Shown here one piece after another: positions 54,762 through 64,000 of a stretch of 64,000 nt of DNA. Location of the stretch: assembly GCA_030144725.1 (NCBI GenBank), contig JASKMD010000014.1:4166870-4230869 (forward strand). The letters are read 5' to 3'. This stretch comes from Haematococcus lacustris (Eukaryota; Chlorophyta; Chlorophyceae; Chlamydomonadales; Haematococcaceae). Position 1 is the stretch's first letter. Every line of letters begins with the position of its first letter. The notes beneath the pieces were generated by a model. That model ran no database searches and was not told where the DNA came from. It saw only the letters and a list, made by a program, of their open reading frames with translations. The translations under genes were made by a program, and so were the position numbers.

Positions 54762-55198
54762 GCATCCAGGACAGCCAGGTACATATACATAAACACGAGC
54801 CCCGAGGTTTCGCAGGTTGTTCCTCTCACACTGTGAAAGATGCATGCGCCCATGCGCTCAGTCAGCATAGAGCCATGCTGCACCATTTTTGATTTCATGA
54901 TACACGCACGGTTCCAAGTGCGTTCGCTCCAGCCACACCATCCATATAGAACACCTCCCAACGGCATCAGCCATCACTCTGTACAAAGTAGCCCCTTGAT
55001 GTCCACCGTAAACAAAATGTGTCGGCGAATCATCCTGGTCAGCCTTTGGGCCGTCTAACCGCGAGCCTATGTAGCTGCTCTTCTCTTTCTAGTTGGTTTA
55101 CACCGCTTCAACCATCCAGCCAGTGCGCTGCGCCGCCGCCGCCGTGCCGCCGCCCTTCCCCGTGTTGACGCCATCGAGGGTCCCGCTCCCTGGGTCCA

Positions 55199-58100
55199 TC
55201 ACCCACCCCTGCCGCCTGCCACATAATGCACTGACGGCCGAGCGCCCCCCGTAGGCTGAGGGGTGGGCGGGGTGTACGCCAACACCACCGGCTCACCAGC
55301 GCCCTCCTCCCCAGCCCGCCCCGCCATGGCCCCTGGCTCCAGTGGTGTGGCTGACTGTGTGGGAGTGGCCGGCCTGAAGGGCACCTGGTGGGTCAGGATG
55401 GCGTCAGGGTCCAGGACCACCCCGGCGCCCTGATGACCCTGCTGGCCCTGCAGCCCCCTGCCACTGCCTGGGTAGGCGCTGCCGCTCCCCTCCTGCCTGT
55501 ACAGTGCCCCTGCCTGCACGTGGGCTGGGTCCCCTGACTGCTGGCCTTGCGCCCCAGGCCACATCCCACTGTTGCCTGAATAAGCGCCCACTGTTGCCTG
55601 TCCTGGCCCGTACATGTACTCGGATGAAGAGGAGTAGGGTAGAGGGCCTGGCTTGCTGTCTGGGAAGAGAGGCTTGTGGGGCTTGCCTAGGGGCTGGCTG
55701 CTGCTGCCCAGCTCGACCTCATGCTGCCCCTGCGGTGGCAGCAGTGGCCAGGCTGTAGTGCCTGGGGTGGGGTGCACACAGGTACAGTGGCTGCAGTGTG
55801 GTGAACTTCTACACTGGCTCAGTGTCAGCAGACACACAGAAGCAAAGGCCCCTCCTCTGAGGAAACAGCTTATCAGCATGCGTGCATGCAAGCAAATGAA
55901 GTTGTACACTACAGCACACATTAGGCTTGCATGCACCATAGAACATTACAGCATGTGATGATGCCACTGTTACCCAGTCATGACCCACCCACCCACCCAC
56001 CCACCTTCATATGTGTTCCACCCAAATGGGCATACACCCCCTTTCCTGGCTGACTGTCTTTCAGCCCGACATAACCTCCTGATGGTGGGGGCACTGCATG
56101 CCCAAAGGCAGGCGGCATCTCCTCCTCTTCTGCGCAGCGTATAGTCACAGGGTTAGGTTAGGGTCAGGGTGGAGTTTTCGCAGAGGTGTTTTGCCACAGG
56201 TGAAAAGCTGGGGCGGGGCAGGGCGGGGCGGGGTGGGGCGGGGCGAGGCGGGGAGGGCGGGGCGGGCGGGGCAGGGCGGTCCGGGGCGGGGCGGGGTCTC
56301 ACCAATGTCCTGCAGAGTGTAAAGCTCGTCCTCTACTTCTGGCGGCAAGGCTGGTCCAGAGGAGAAGGCAGCCGCCCCTAGCCTGACCTGGACCTCGGGC
56401 CACCGGGGAGCAGTCACAGACAAGGGCCGGGGCGGAGGCCTGGGCAGGCGCTGCCAGGCTGACCGCAGGCGCTGCACCAAGCGCTGGACCTGGGCAGCAG
56501 GCCGTGCAGAGAGCAAGCTCAGGTTCCTATGGAAAACATCAGCCTAGGTACATCAGGCCAGAGCAAATCCCCCCACCTTGCAATCAGGCACATCACATCA
56601 CACGCTGCATGGCATCAAGACTGCAGGGGTTGAGGTGAGGGGTTTAGGGGCAGTGGGCAGCGCAGCCACCCACAGGGGACCCCAAGGGCTGCGGGGTGCA
56701 CTAAGGGAGTCACTCTAGCAGCCTTGCCAGCGAGCCTCCCGCCTAGAGCTCACCAGCGTGTTGTGAGCCTTGGGCGCCGCCTGGAGGGGAGAAGACTGAA
56801 GCTGGCCGGTCAGCACTGGCTGGTAGGCAGCTGCCCGGCGGGTGCGGGCCCAGGAGCCGGCCCTGGCTGCCCGGCTCGCCCTTACCACAGCCAGCACCAG
56901 CAGGGCCAGGCCGCCGCTGCTGCCTATGGCGATGCCGGCAATCGCCCCTCCTGTGGATCGTGGTGGGCAGGAGGGGCTCAGGTGGGCAGGTGGGCGGTGA
57001 GAAGTCCTGGGGTGTTGGGACCAGCACTGGGGAGAGGAGGGGCAGGTCAGGGGGCAGGGAGGTCCAGGGAGGTGGGTAGGGCCGGGAGCTAACCTGCCTG
57101 CTGACATGGGTGCTGAAGAAGAGGGCTTGGGAGAGAGCATGGCCAGCAGGTCAGCAGGCAGAGGTTGAGCTAGCCCAGCCTGGCCAGTGCAGTGCTGTGG
57201 GCTGCAAAGGGCACTAACTGCGCTGTCTCACCAACTTCTGGCCTGTGTAGGGCATACCAGGTCAGCCAAGCAGCTGCGCATCTGTCCCTGACACATCTAG
57301 GTTGACCCGGTAACTCAGCCAGCAGCGAACAGTCAACAGCTGACCACACAGCCTGCTTCTACATATTCATCACCACTGTGACAAGCGACCCACTACCAGC
57401 TTGCCAGCAGTGCTACCAAGTGCCAGCCAGCTGCAGTGAGGCCACATCCCCTGACCACCCTGTGTGCTGTCACCTGACAGGGCTCGGCTTGACTGTCCTC
57501 CTGCCTCATCATTGACCTCGGTGCCCGCTGCAGCCGCCGCCACTCTCTCCGCCTCATCCCTCACCCCTTCCCCTCCCCCGCTTCCCCCCTCCCCTCCACT
57601 ACTGCTGCTGGCGCTGGCACTGGCACTGGCACTGGCGCTGCCCCCACGCCCATCAGCGCTGGCCTGAGCCTGAGCTTGGGCTGCTGCAGCGGCCTGTGTG
57701 CTGCCAGCGTCAGGCTGAGCTGCTGGCAGCATGGAGGGTGGGAAAGGGGCGGGGAAGGGGGCCGGGGAGGGGGAGGGGGAGGGAGAGGGGGGCGGCAGTT
57801 GCGGGGGTGGAGCCACCAGGCAGGTGAGGGAGAGGCCTGGCGGCAGGGGCTGCAGCGTGTCAGGCGGGGCCTCAGGGTCCTGGGCTAGCCAGGAGGAGGA
57901 GTCAGAGGAGGTGCAGCCGGGGCTGGGGCTGCCGTCAAGGCAATGACACAAGCCCATGACCCTCACACTCTCACAGGAGGACCCATAGGGAAGCTGCAGG
58001 GGAGCACACAGGGGCAGGGGAGGGGGAGGCCAAGGCCAGGGTGGTCAAGGCGTCAGCACAGCCCAAGGTTCAAACTATGTTGGCATGATGGATAGTTAGG

Positions 58101-59733
58101 CCAGGGCAGCAGGAGGGGAGAAATCGAAAGGTATGTGCAGGGGACGAGGGGTGAAATGAGAGGTTGAAGGTGTGTGCAAGAATGCAGGGGCTGGATGGGG
58201 CTTGGTGGCCTTGCTAGGAAGCAGCGAAGGGAGGGGTTTTGGGGGGCAGAGGTAGAGGGTACAGAGAGGGTACAAAAGTCTCCAAGTCTACCAGGTAGAG
58301 GGTAGGAAAAGTAGGCATGCATGTGACTGTGAGCCTATATTCTGGCCAACTTGATGACCGCCTCTTCCTATTACTATTCCTTCTCTGGCTCTTGAGGAGA
58401 ATGTGTACCCAGACAAGTCCAAAGCTTGGCGTGGGTGGCAGCAGTGAGGGGGCAGAGGGCAGGGGTGGGGCCCAAGTCAGGTCTCACCAGTGGCTGGGAG
58501 TAAAAGGGGAACACAGCCGTGCCGCCATGCGCCAAGTTTGTGAAGTAGACGTCGCTCTTGCTGGTGTTGGGGCCACCCAGGTAGCGCTGCTGGGGTACAC
58601 GGCAGTCTGCAGGGCGGGGGAGCACTGCTCTGCTCTGCTCTGCTCTGCTCTGCTCTGCTCTGCTCTGCTCTGCTCTGGTCTGGTCTGGTCTGGTCTGGTC
58701 TGGTCTGGTCTGGTCTGGTCTGGTCTGGTCTGGTCTGGTCTGGTCTGGTCTGGTCTGGTCTGGTCTGGTCTGGTCTGGTCTGCACTGGGCTCTTAAGTGG
58801 AGGGAGTTTTTAGTGGCACATACATATTGTCAATGTGGTCATTCATACACGACTGGTGTTAGTATTAGCAGCACCGTCAGTCAAGCTACCTACCCACCTG
58901 CTCTGTCCTCAATGCAATCCAGGAGCTGACAGCACAGCAGCTGGGGCCGGCGCAGGCAGCATGTCTCCTGCTTGCACAGCGGGCACAGCTGCGGCAGGTT
59001 TGAACACCACCTGCTCTCCACTTCCTCGTACCCAGCCCCGCCATCGCAGCCGCTGTTGTCGCAGCCGTTGTCGTAGCACTGCTGGCGGTCAATCACCATC
59101 TCCTGCCTGCAGGCGCGGGGCAGCACCTGGGAGGGTGTGGGGGGATAGGAGGCTGTGGCCCAGGCTACTGTCCTGAGAAGGCTTATTGATGCTGCAGCTG
59201 ATGCTGGGACTGGGTCTGGGTCTGGGACTGGTCCTGGTCCTGGCCCTGGCCCTGGCCCTGGCCCTGGCCCTGGGTCTGGGTCTGGGACTGGGTCTGGGTC
59301 TGGGTCTGGGTCTGGGTCTGGGTCTGGGTCTGGGGTTGTTGTGATGCTAGGGCTGTCGAACTGTAGCTTTCGCCAGAGCCCCTTGCAGTGGAGTTTCCAA
59401 GGGTGCTGCTGATCGCCTCTAGGGTTTGTCTGGTTCGGCGCAGTTGCCTGCGTGCTGGCTGTCTTGCCTGGTAGCGATCTCTGAGACGCCATCCGCGCCT
59501 GCTGTGCAATTGTCCCAGCGCAGCGTGCAAACCGTGCTGAGACAGCGGTGAGAATTGACGTCGCATTCCGCTGTGCAGTTCGCGTGTCGAACCCACGTCA
59601 AGGCAGCGGCAAGCTGGGGCGCGGCCAAGAAAAGCACGCACACGAACACCGAGGCTCGTCGCTTGGACACTTTCCACAGACTGCACATATCTTGACACAG
59701 TAACCGTGGCAAACAGGCTTTGGTGATATTCAC
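55199..59733 (-). CDS. Cys-rich type I membrane protein, family unknown
   Basis: Exons on the minus strand: 59733 to about 59450, 58898-59126, 58488-58606, 57993 to about 57460, 56754-56950, 56303-56526, 56005-56129, 55199-55761. A signal peptide is visible (KVSKRRASVFVCVLFLAAPQ); the better start is probably the second Met at 59688. The ectodomain is Cys-rich (NCTAECDVNSHRCLSTVC; CYDNGCDNSGCDGG; CPLCKQETCC) with N-glycosylation sites, followed by a Pro/Ser/Ala-rich stalk. A membrane helix is in 56754-56950 (GGAIAGIAIGSSGGLALLVL), then a basic stop-transfer region. The cytosolic tail is long, Gly/Pro/Gln-rich with Tyr motifs (EEEEMPPAFG; SSSEYMYGPGQ). It looks like a cell-surface or cell-wall-linked receptor. 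It is convergent with the plus-strand gene ending at 54761. Confidence 0.6.
58627..58782 (+). repeat. Pentanucleotide array TCTGC then TCTGG
   Basis: About ten TCTGC units switch abruptly to about twenty-one TCTGG units. It lies in the intron between exons 58898-59126 and 58488-58606 of the membrane-protein gene. Confidence 0.95.
59208..59335 (+). repeat. Hexanucleotide array of CTGGNN units
   Basis: Blocks of GGGTCT, then GGTCCT, then GGCCCT, then GGGTCT again. Intronic in the membrane-protein gene, between 59450 and 59126. Confidence 0.9.
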
Positions 59734-59739
59734 CCATTC

Positions 59740-61190
59740 CGTGCAAGGCTGTTTTTACATGATCGGGCATGAAGAGTTGGCATGAAGAGGCTGGTTGGCA
59801 TTAGGGCGCGACCGGACCTTGTTAAGGTTAATAGTCTTAACACAACCTTAACACAGCCGCCTGGCCCCGCCCGGCTCTCTTTCTGCCCCGCTCTTGTTGT
59901 GATGGATGGAGAAGCAGCGAATGGTTGGGATGCCGACGAGAGCGAGAGCTTAAGCGTTCTGTTTCGTAAATGCCAAGGGTTTGTTAAGGTTTTTGTTAAG
60001 GTTTTGTTAAGGTAGTTAAAGGTCCAAAACATCAGGCTGTTAATATTAACAGTCGTGCCCTAGTTGGCATACACGCGTCGAAATGTGTGTTGAGCTCCTT
60101 GTGCTGCATTTCTTTTTTTATAGGTAGCTAAAGGCATCTCATCACCAAGCTAGAGCTGGTCTTTGGAGGGAACGTGCCACCGGTGTGAGCTTGTTGTCAT
60201 CAAGGGAGCGATCAAGGACGCTGCAATAAAAACCATCCAATTTTAGATTACCCACAGACAACACCATGTTGACTATGGTAGTTGAACTGCAGCTCTGCGT
60301 CCTGATGTAGTGAGCGAACACTGCAGCCAGGCTCCAAGGCCAATGCACTGCATCTCAACGGGAGGGAGGATGCAACATTGGCCTCAGGGTAAGGGCCCTA
60401 AATGCCCAGCCAGCAGCCTTGCAAATGAATATTCAGGTTTCACACGCGTGCCAGTCGGTTGCATGGCTGACAATGAATAGTACTTTACATGGTTGTTAAT
60501 TGCTGGGTGTACCCGCAGTCAGGAGCTCCCAATTGCCTGTAAATCACACTCCTGTTATCGGAAACCTGCATCTCTGCAGCCACCCAGAGCTAGACAGACA
60601 AGACTCTTAGCTACACCGTCACAGCTCCCATCAAGGCCACAGTCCCACCATGTACCCATCATGCAAAGAGCAATGCATGCCAGCTTCTACGAGCAATTGC
60701 ACCCAGCAAGCCAAGGACCCAAGCACACGCTAAGCTGGCTAGTGGTCCTTAAGGAGTCCAGTACTGTGGGCATCGTGGGTCTTGGGGTTGAGCGAGCTAA
60801 AGTGAACAATCCTACATTGAATTGGGCATGGCGCATGGCTCTCACAGGAACCTCACACCCAGCTCCTAGAAAGGCAACCTAGCATCAACAATGGGTCTTA
60901 AACAATAAAATTGTTCTGGAGTTCTGATCTGAGTCTTCTTGTGATGTTCAGTTCCTAAAATCTCCTGAACCTTATGAAGCATGTAGCACAGTGTGTGTCA
61001 GGTCATTATGATACAACACCCCACCCATGCAGGGCCACCTCTTCACCGTATGGGTGGGAGAACGTTGGCTTTAAAATTGGCGGCCCCCTGCCAGTTGCCG
61101 GGTGGGGAGTACCTGCGCATTGTACACAGCCATGGCAGTGGCCATGACAAAGTCGGTCATTATGTATTACCCGGGTACGGGTGCTTGTAT
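59740..61190. other. Intergenic stretch with weak coding signals
   Basis: Contains an inverted pair of GTTAAGG-type motifs near 59820-59855 and direct TTTGTTAAGG repeats near 59978-60013. A short plus-strand frame from 59900 (MDGEAANGWDADESESLSVL) could be the first exon of a gene but could not be extended. There is an echo of the 2680-3075 repeat near 60195. Otherwise nothing recognisable. Confidence 0.35.
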
Positions 61191-61237
<47 letters not shown>

Positions 61238-61590
61238 CCGCCCCCGCCCCCGCCCCCGCCCCCGCCCCCGCCCCCGCCCCCGCCCCCGCCCCCGCCCCCG
61301 CCCCCGCCCCCGCCCCCGCCCCCGCCCCCGCCCCCGCCCCCGCCCCCGCCCCCGCCCCCGCCCCCGCCCCCGCCCCCGCCCCCGCCCCCGCCCCCGCCCC
61401 CGCCCCCGCCCCCGCCCCCGCCCCCGCCCCCGCCCCCGCCCCCGCCCCCGCCCCCGCCCCCGCCCCCGCCCCCGCCCCCGCCCCCGCCCCCGCCCCCGCC
61501 CCCGCCCCCGCCCCCGCCCCCGCCCCCGCCCCCGCCCCCGCCCCCGCCCCCGCCCCCGCCCCCGCCCCCGCCCCCGCCCCCGCCCCCGCC
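61191..61590 (+). repeat. Hexanucleotide array CGCGCC then CGCCCC
   Basis: About eight CGCGCC units followed by about fifty-nine CGCCCC units. The predicted polyproline, Ala-Pro, Arg-Pro and Gly-Ala frames are artefacts of the array. The minus strand is strongly G-quadruplex prone (GGGGCG repeated). Confidence 0.95.
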
Positions 61591-61944
61591 ATCTTCCAGC
61601 AGCTATGGCTATAGCTGTGTTGGCAAGCTACTACTTGTCACACTGTTGTTGAAGTGGCAGTGCCGGCTGCAAAGGAGGTGTTTGTGACCGCTGACCTGCA
61701 CACAAAGACGGGCTGAGAGTTGCACTTGTTTACTGAGGACGCGCAGCCCACCTGCTTGGTGTCTATCCATACCTGCAGCCAAGCAAACACACAACCCCTT
61801 ACAGCACTTTGTTTCCCCTCGGCAGCTCACAGCTATGCCAACAACCATCGCATGACAGCCTCCCTCACCTCCAGGGCCAGACTGCCTCACCACCAGCGCA
61901 GTGGGAGACTGTGCACTGTGCTCCATCATGCTGGGTTCATGTGA

Positions 61945-62100
61945 GCATGTAGGACACGGCCAAGGCTGCCAAGCCCCAGCCCCCAAGCACCACAGCCCAG
62001 TAGGTGCCTGGACAGGGGCTGCAATGTAGCGCTGACCATGCAGCGAACATTGGCGAGAGCAAGTGGCGCCCACTGGAGCTGTGCTGGTGGCCTGGCCTGC
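61945..62100 (+). pseudogene. TnpB/Fanzor-like relic C, heavily degraded
   Basis: Nucleotide similarity to the DRDxNAALN region of relics A and B (GCCAAGGCTGCCAAG, then GTGCCTGGACAGGGGCTGCA, then AAGTGGCGCCCACTGGAGCT), but with stops and indels. The downstream conserved 3' segment of A and B is missing. It is followed directly by the dispersed repeat at 62118. Confidence 0.5.
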
Positions 62101-62117
62101 CTGAGCTGCTAGAGGGC

Positions 62118-62265
62118 TGTACGCCATTGTACACCACTGTACGCCATTTGTTGTGACGCGCTCTGCTGCACCGCACTGTAAGGTGTGGGGGCTGCAGTCA
62201 TCAAGGGTGCGACCGAGGATGCTAGAACATGTTTGTAGTAGCTGAGTGAGATTACCCACAGTTGG
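62118..62265. repeat. Dispersed repeat matching 2680-3075
   Basis: Carries GTACGCCATTGTACACCACT and then CAGTCATCAAGGGTGCGACC in the same order as at 2692-2990, but with most of the middle deleted. Confidence 0.6.
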
Positions 62266-62356
62266 CCTGCTAGAGCAAGGAGCAGACGATGTAAGTTAGC
62301 CTGCTAGGGTAAGGAGCTGGGATACTAGCGGCTGGGAGACAATGTCTGTCATGCAA

Positions 62357-62381
62357 AAAAAAAAAAAAAAAAAAAACATAA
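62357..62381 (+). repeat. Poly(A) tract
   Basis: About 24 consecutive A residues after GTCATGC, followed by CATAAAAACACC. It could be the tail of a retroposed sequence; no matching body was identified. Confidence 0.7.
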
Positions 62382-62734
62382 AAACACCACCCTTAGCTAG
62401 GTCCTCATCGCTGAAAGGAGAGACGGGGTGGCCACTTCGTTGTTAAACTAAGCTTTCCATGCGAGGGAGAATTAAGAATACAAAAGACAGCCAGCAGGTA
62501 GCAGCCCCAGCCCAGGCCAAGTGCTCATGCATGCATGCAGCCTGTAGACCCCCCTGTAAGAAGAGTATCCCTGTAAGTATCCCCCTGTATGCCCTTTGGA
62601 GGTGCCCTTTGGAGGTGCCCTGTGGAGGTGCCCTGTGGAGGTGCCTTGTAGAGGTGCCCTGTGGAGGTGCGATAGTGAGTGATTGACGGGTATAAGTAGG
62701 TATGAGCAGGTATGAGCAGGTATGCGCCTAGTGG

Positions 62735-62890
62735 CGCAATGCCTCCGAGGAATGCGACCATGACCATGTGTGTGCCATGTATAAGCCATGTGCATGCCAT
62801 GAGCATGGGAACTCCACAGACAAAACACCGTTTTGTAGGGGCCCACACTGAGTGTTCCACTGCAATGAAGGCTCAAGGTTGAGGGCCAAT
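62735..62890 (-). repeat. Dispersed repeat, copy 2 (inverted relative to 40700-40925)
   Basis: Reverse complement of the core of 40740-40890, with an upstream run of GGAGGTGCCCTGT units at 62597-62670. Confidence 0.65.
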
Positions 62891-63178
62891 GTGCTGAAAG
62901 GAGAGACGCAGAGGGGGCAAGACATGAAGCACAGCCAGCATGGTCACAGGTGCAGGTCAGCCATGCGCAGACCAGCCCATGTCTTGCTGATGATGGAGCC
63001 TGGCAATATAACTCCAGGCTCAGGGACTTGCGTGTTGCACATGGTTGTCAGGGTGAGGGCGGTAGCATCAGGGTCATGCACAGACAGCCACATCGGTTTT
63101 GCACCAATGGCAGATGTGACTGTGAAGCCTTAGCCGCAGCCTTCAGCCGCAGTGTGCATAGGCACAAGTGATGGCTAT

Positions 63179-63181
63179 GCT

Positions 63182-63216
<35 letters not shown>
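63179..63216 (+). repeat. CAG trinucleotide tract
   Basis: About twelve CAG/GCA units directly beside the donor side of CAP-gene exon 63227-63299. Confidence 0.85.
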
Positions 63217-63217
<1 letters not shown>

Positions 63218-63226
63218 AGCACTGAC

Positions 63227-63885
63227 CATTTGTGTGAAGTGACCAGTGCTTGGTGAGTACCCAGGCGCCTTGTAGCTGTATTGCGCTTGCTCATTATACC
63301 TGAGGGGTGCACGTGACACAGCCATGCTCAGCAATACTATGGCAGAAGGCAGTGGCATCATCAGTGCTGCTGCACAACACATGTAGGGTGCTTGCGCTGG
63401 TGCATTGCTTGAGCTGCTTGAAGTTTGCGCTCAGCATGGTGACTGAGCTTACCATGCAAAGATAGCGTTAGTCCATGTGCCAAAGCCCATCGCAAGATTC
63501 TCCCCTTCGCCTGAATAGGCAACAGATGGCAGCCAAGGGGAGGCAAGGGTGAAGGGGAACAGACCTGCTGACTGGAGAGCATGCAGTGCGCACCTGCAGT
63601 ATAGGAGTGCTTGAATAAGCACTTTGTTGCAAGGCTGCAAGAGCATGCGCGGGAGTTACTCAAAAGCGTCCGTAACAAGTAAGCGAGCGCAAATACGACC
63701 CACTTGTTCGCCCAAGACTGCGCGCCGCTAATGAGGGACGCGCTGGACGTAAGCGGGGGAGCGCCGTGTACCCTCCGATAGCCGTTGTGTAGGGCCAGCA
63801 CGTCCGTTCCTGCGAGGTAACCCGCGAAGCTTGTGGTGTACACGCCGTCTTTACTATAGCATCGGCGCCCTGTCCCCGGTTTCAC
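63227..63885 (-). CDS. CAP superfamily (SCP/PR-1-like) secreted protein, partial
   Basis: Exons: about 63885-63700, 63594-63621, 63453-63510, 63227-63299, with phases that join. Together they give the family landmarks in order: LALHNGYRRVHGAPPL, GAQSWANKW, CLFKHSYTA, GEGENLAMGFGTWTNA, AWYNEQAQY, STGHFTQM. The HN, GENLA, WYNE and HFTQ motifs are the CAP signature; the His and Glu residues of the central cavity are present. CAP proteins are usually secreted, but the N-terminal exon with a signal peptide is not identified; it should lie beyond 63885, possibly past the window edge. The next exon, which should give the V-W-x-x-T segment, was not found in the repeat-rich DNA to the left. A minus-strand open stretch near 63060-63130 (GFTVTSAIGAKPMWLSVHD) may or may not belong to it. 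Confidence 0.75.
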
Positions 63886-64000
63886 TGCCTGCGCCCGCCC
63901 GCCGCGTCGACCTACCATCTAGCTTTGGAGAGGGACCTGCAGTGTGGCAGCGTGCAGTTAGCGAACAGGTAGGGCAACGCGTGTCCCCGCAGTGGATGTC

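Noticed and set aside
58317..58796. 159-codon plus-strand ORF ending in SGLVW repeats
   Set aside because: It is a shadow of the TCTGG array; the minus strand carries exon 58488-58606 of the membrane protein.
61102..61687. Polyproline, Ala-Pro, Arg-Pro and Gly-Ala ORFs
   Set aside because: All are frames of one pure hexanucleotide array, with no conserved sequence outside it.

Overview
The window is nuclear DNA of a green alga, most likely a volvocalean (Chlamydomonadales). It is GC-rich. Genes are split into many short exons with GT-AG introns, glutamine/alanine/proline low-complexity coding is frequent, and transposable elements and short tandem arrays are everywhere. I recall the Lys-rich DRDxNAALN tail found here as common in Haematococcus lacustris predicted proteins, so that genus is my best guess; this rests on memory and was not checked.

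Layout. 1-9152 (minus) and 17470-28985 (minus) hold two tandem copies of a two-pass membrane protein: extracellular CHASE sensor domain, second membrane helix, signalling linker, then a cyclic-nucleotide phosphodiesterase domain. Matching exons have the same lengths and phases, while introns differ by nested insertions. Between the copies lie a 5.1 kb inverted-repeat element (10194-15274) and a degenerate retrotransposon gag split by a palindromic MITE (about 15510-17260). One long intron of copy 2 carries a 4 kb insertion (about 20975-25009) with its own spliced gene of unknown function, a long hairpin, promoter-side subrepeats and a 75-bp coding repeat.

30163-36372 is a nearly complete Ty3-type chromodomain LTR retrotransposon with a 5-bp target duplication. 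Its gag and pol are joined by a canonical -1 slippery site, and its pol carries a nonsense codon and a frameshift.

36537-45885 (minus) is a cytochrome P450 gene whose exons can be traced from the K-helix and heme loop back to a transit-peptide-like N terminus. Its introns hold a 700-bp hexanucleotide array and two antisense relics of a TnpB/Fanzor-like element with conserved 3' ends. 46182-54761 (plus) is a large, mostly helical protein gene of unknown function, divergent from the P450 gene. 55199-59733 (minus) is a Cys-rich type I membrane protein. 59740-63200 is repeat-rich and includes a third TnpB/Fanzor-like relic. At 63227-63885 (minus) there is a CAP/PR-1 family gene that runs toward the right edge.

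The host genes do not form one pathway. The phosphodiesterase pair suggests ligand-controlled turnover of cyclic nucleotides. The rest is ordinary gene space heavily colonised by mobile DNA. The most unusual signals are the TnpB/Fanzor-like relics with a conserved 3' segment, the intronic 4 kb insertion with an unknown gene, and the gag-pol frameshift site of the LTR element.
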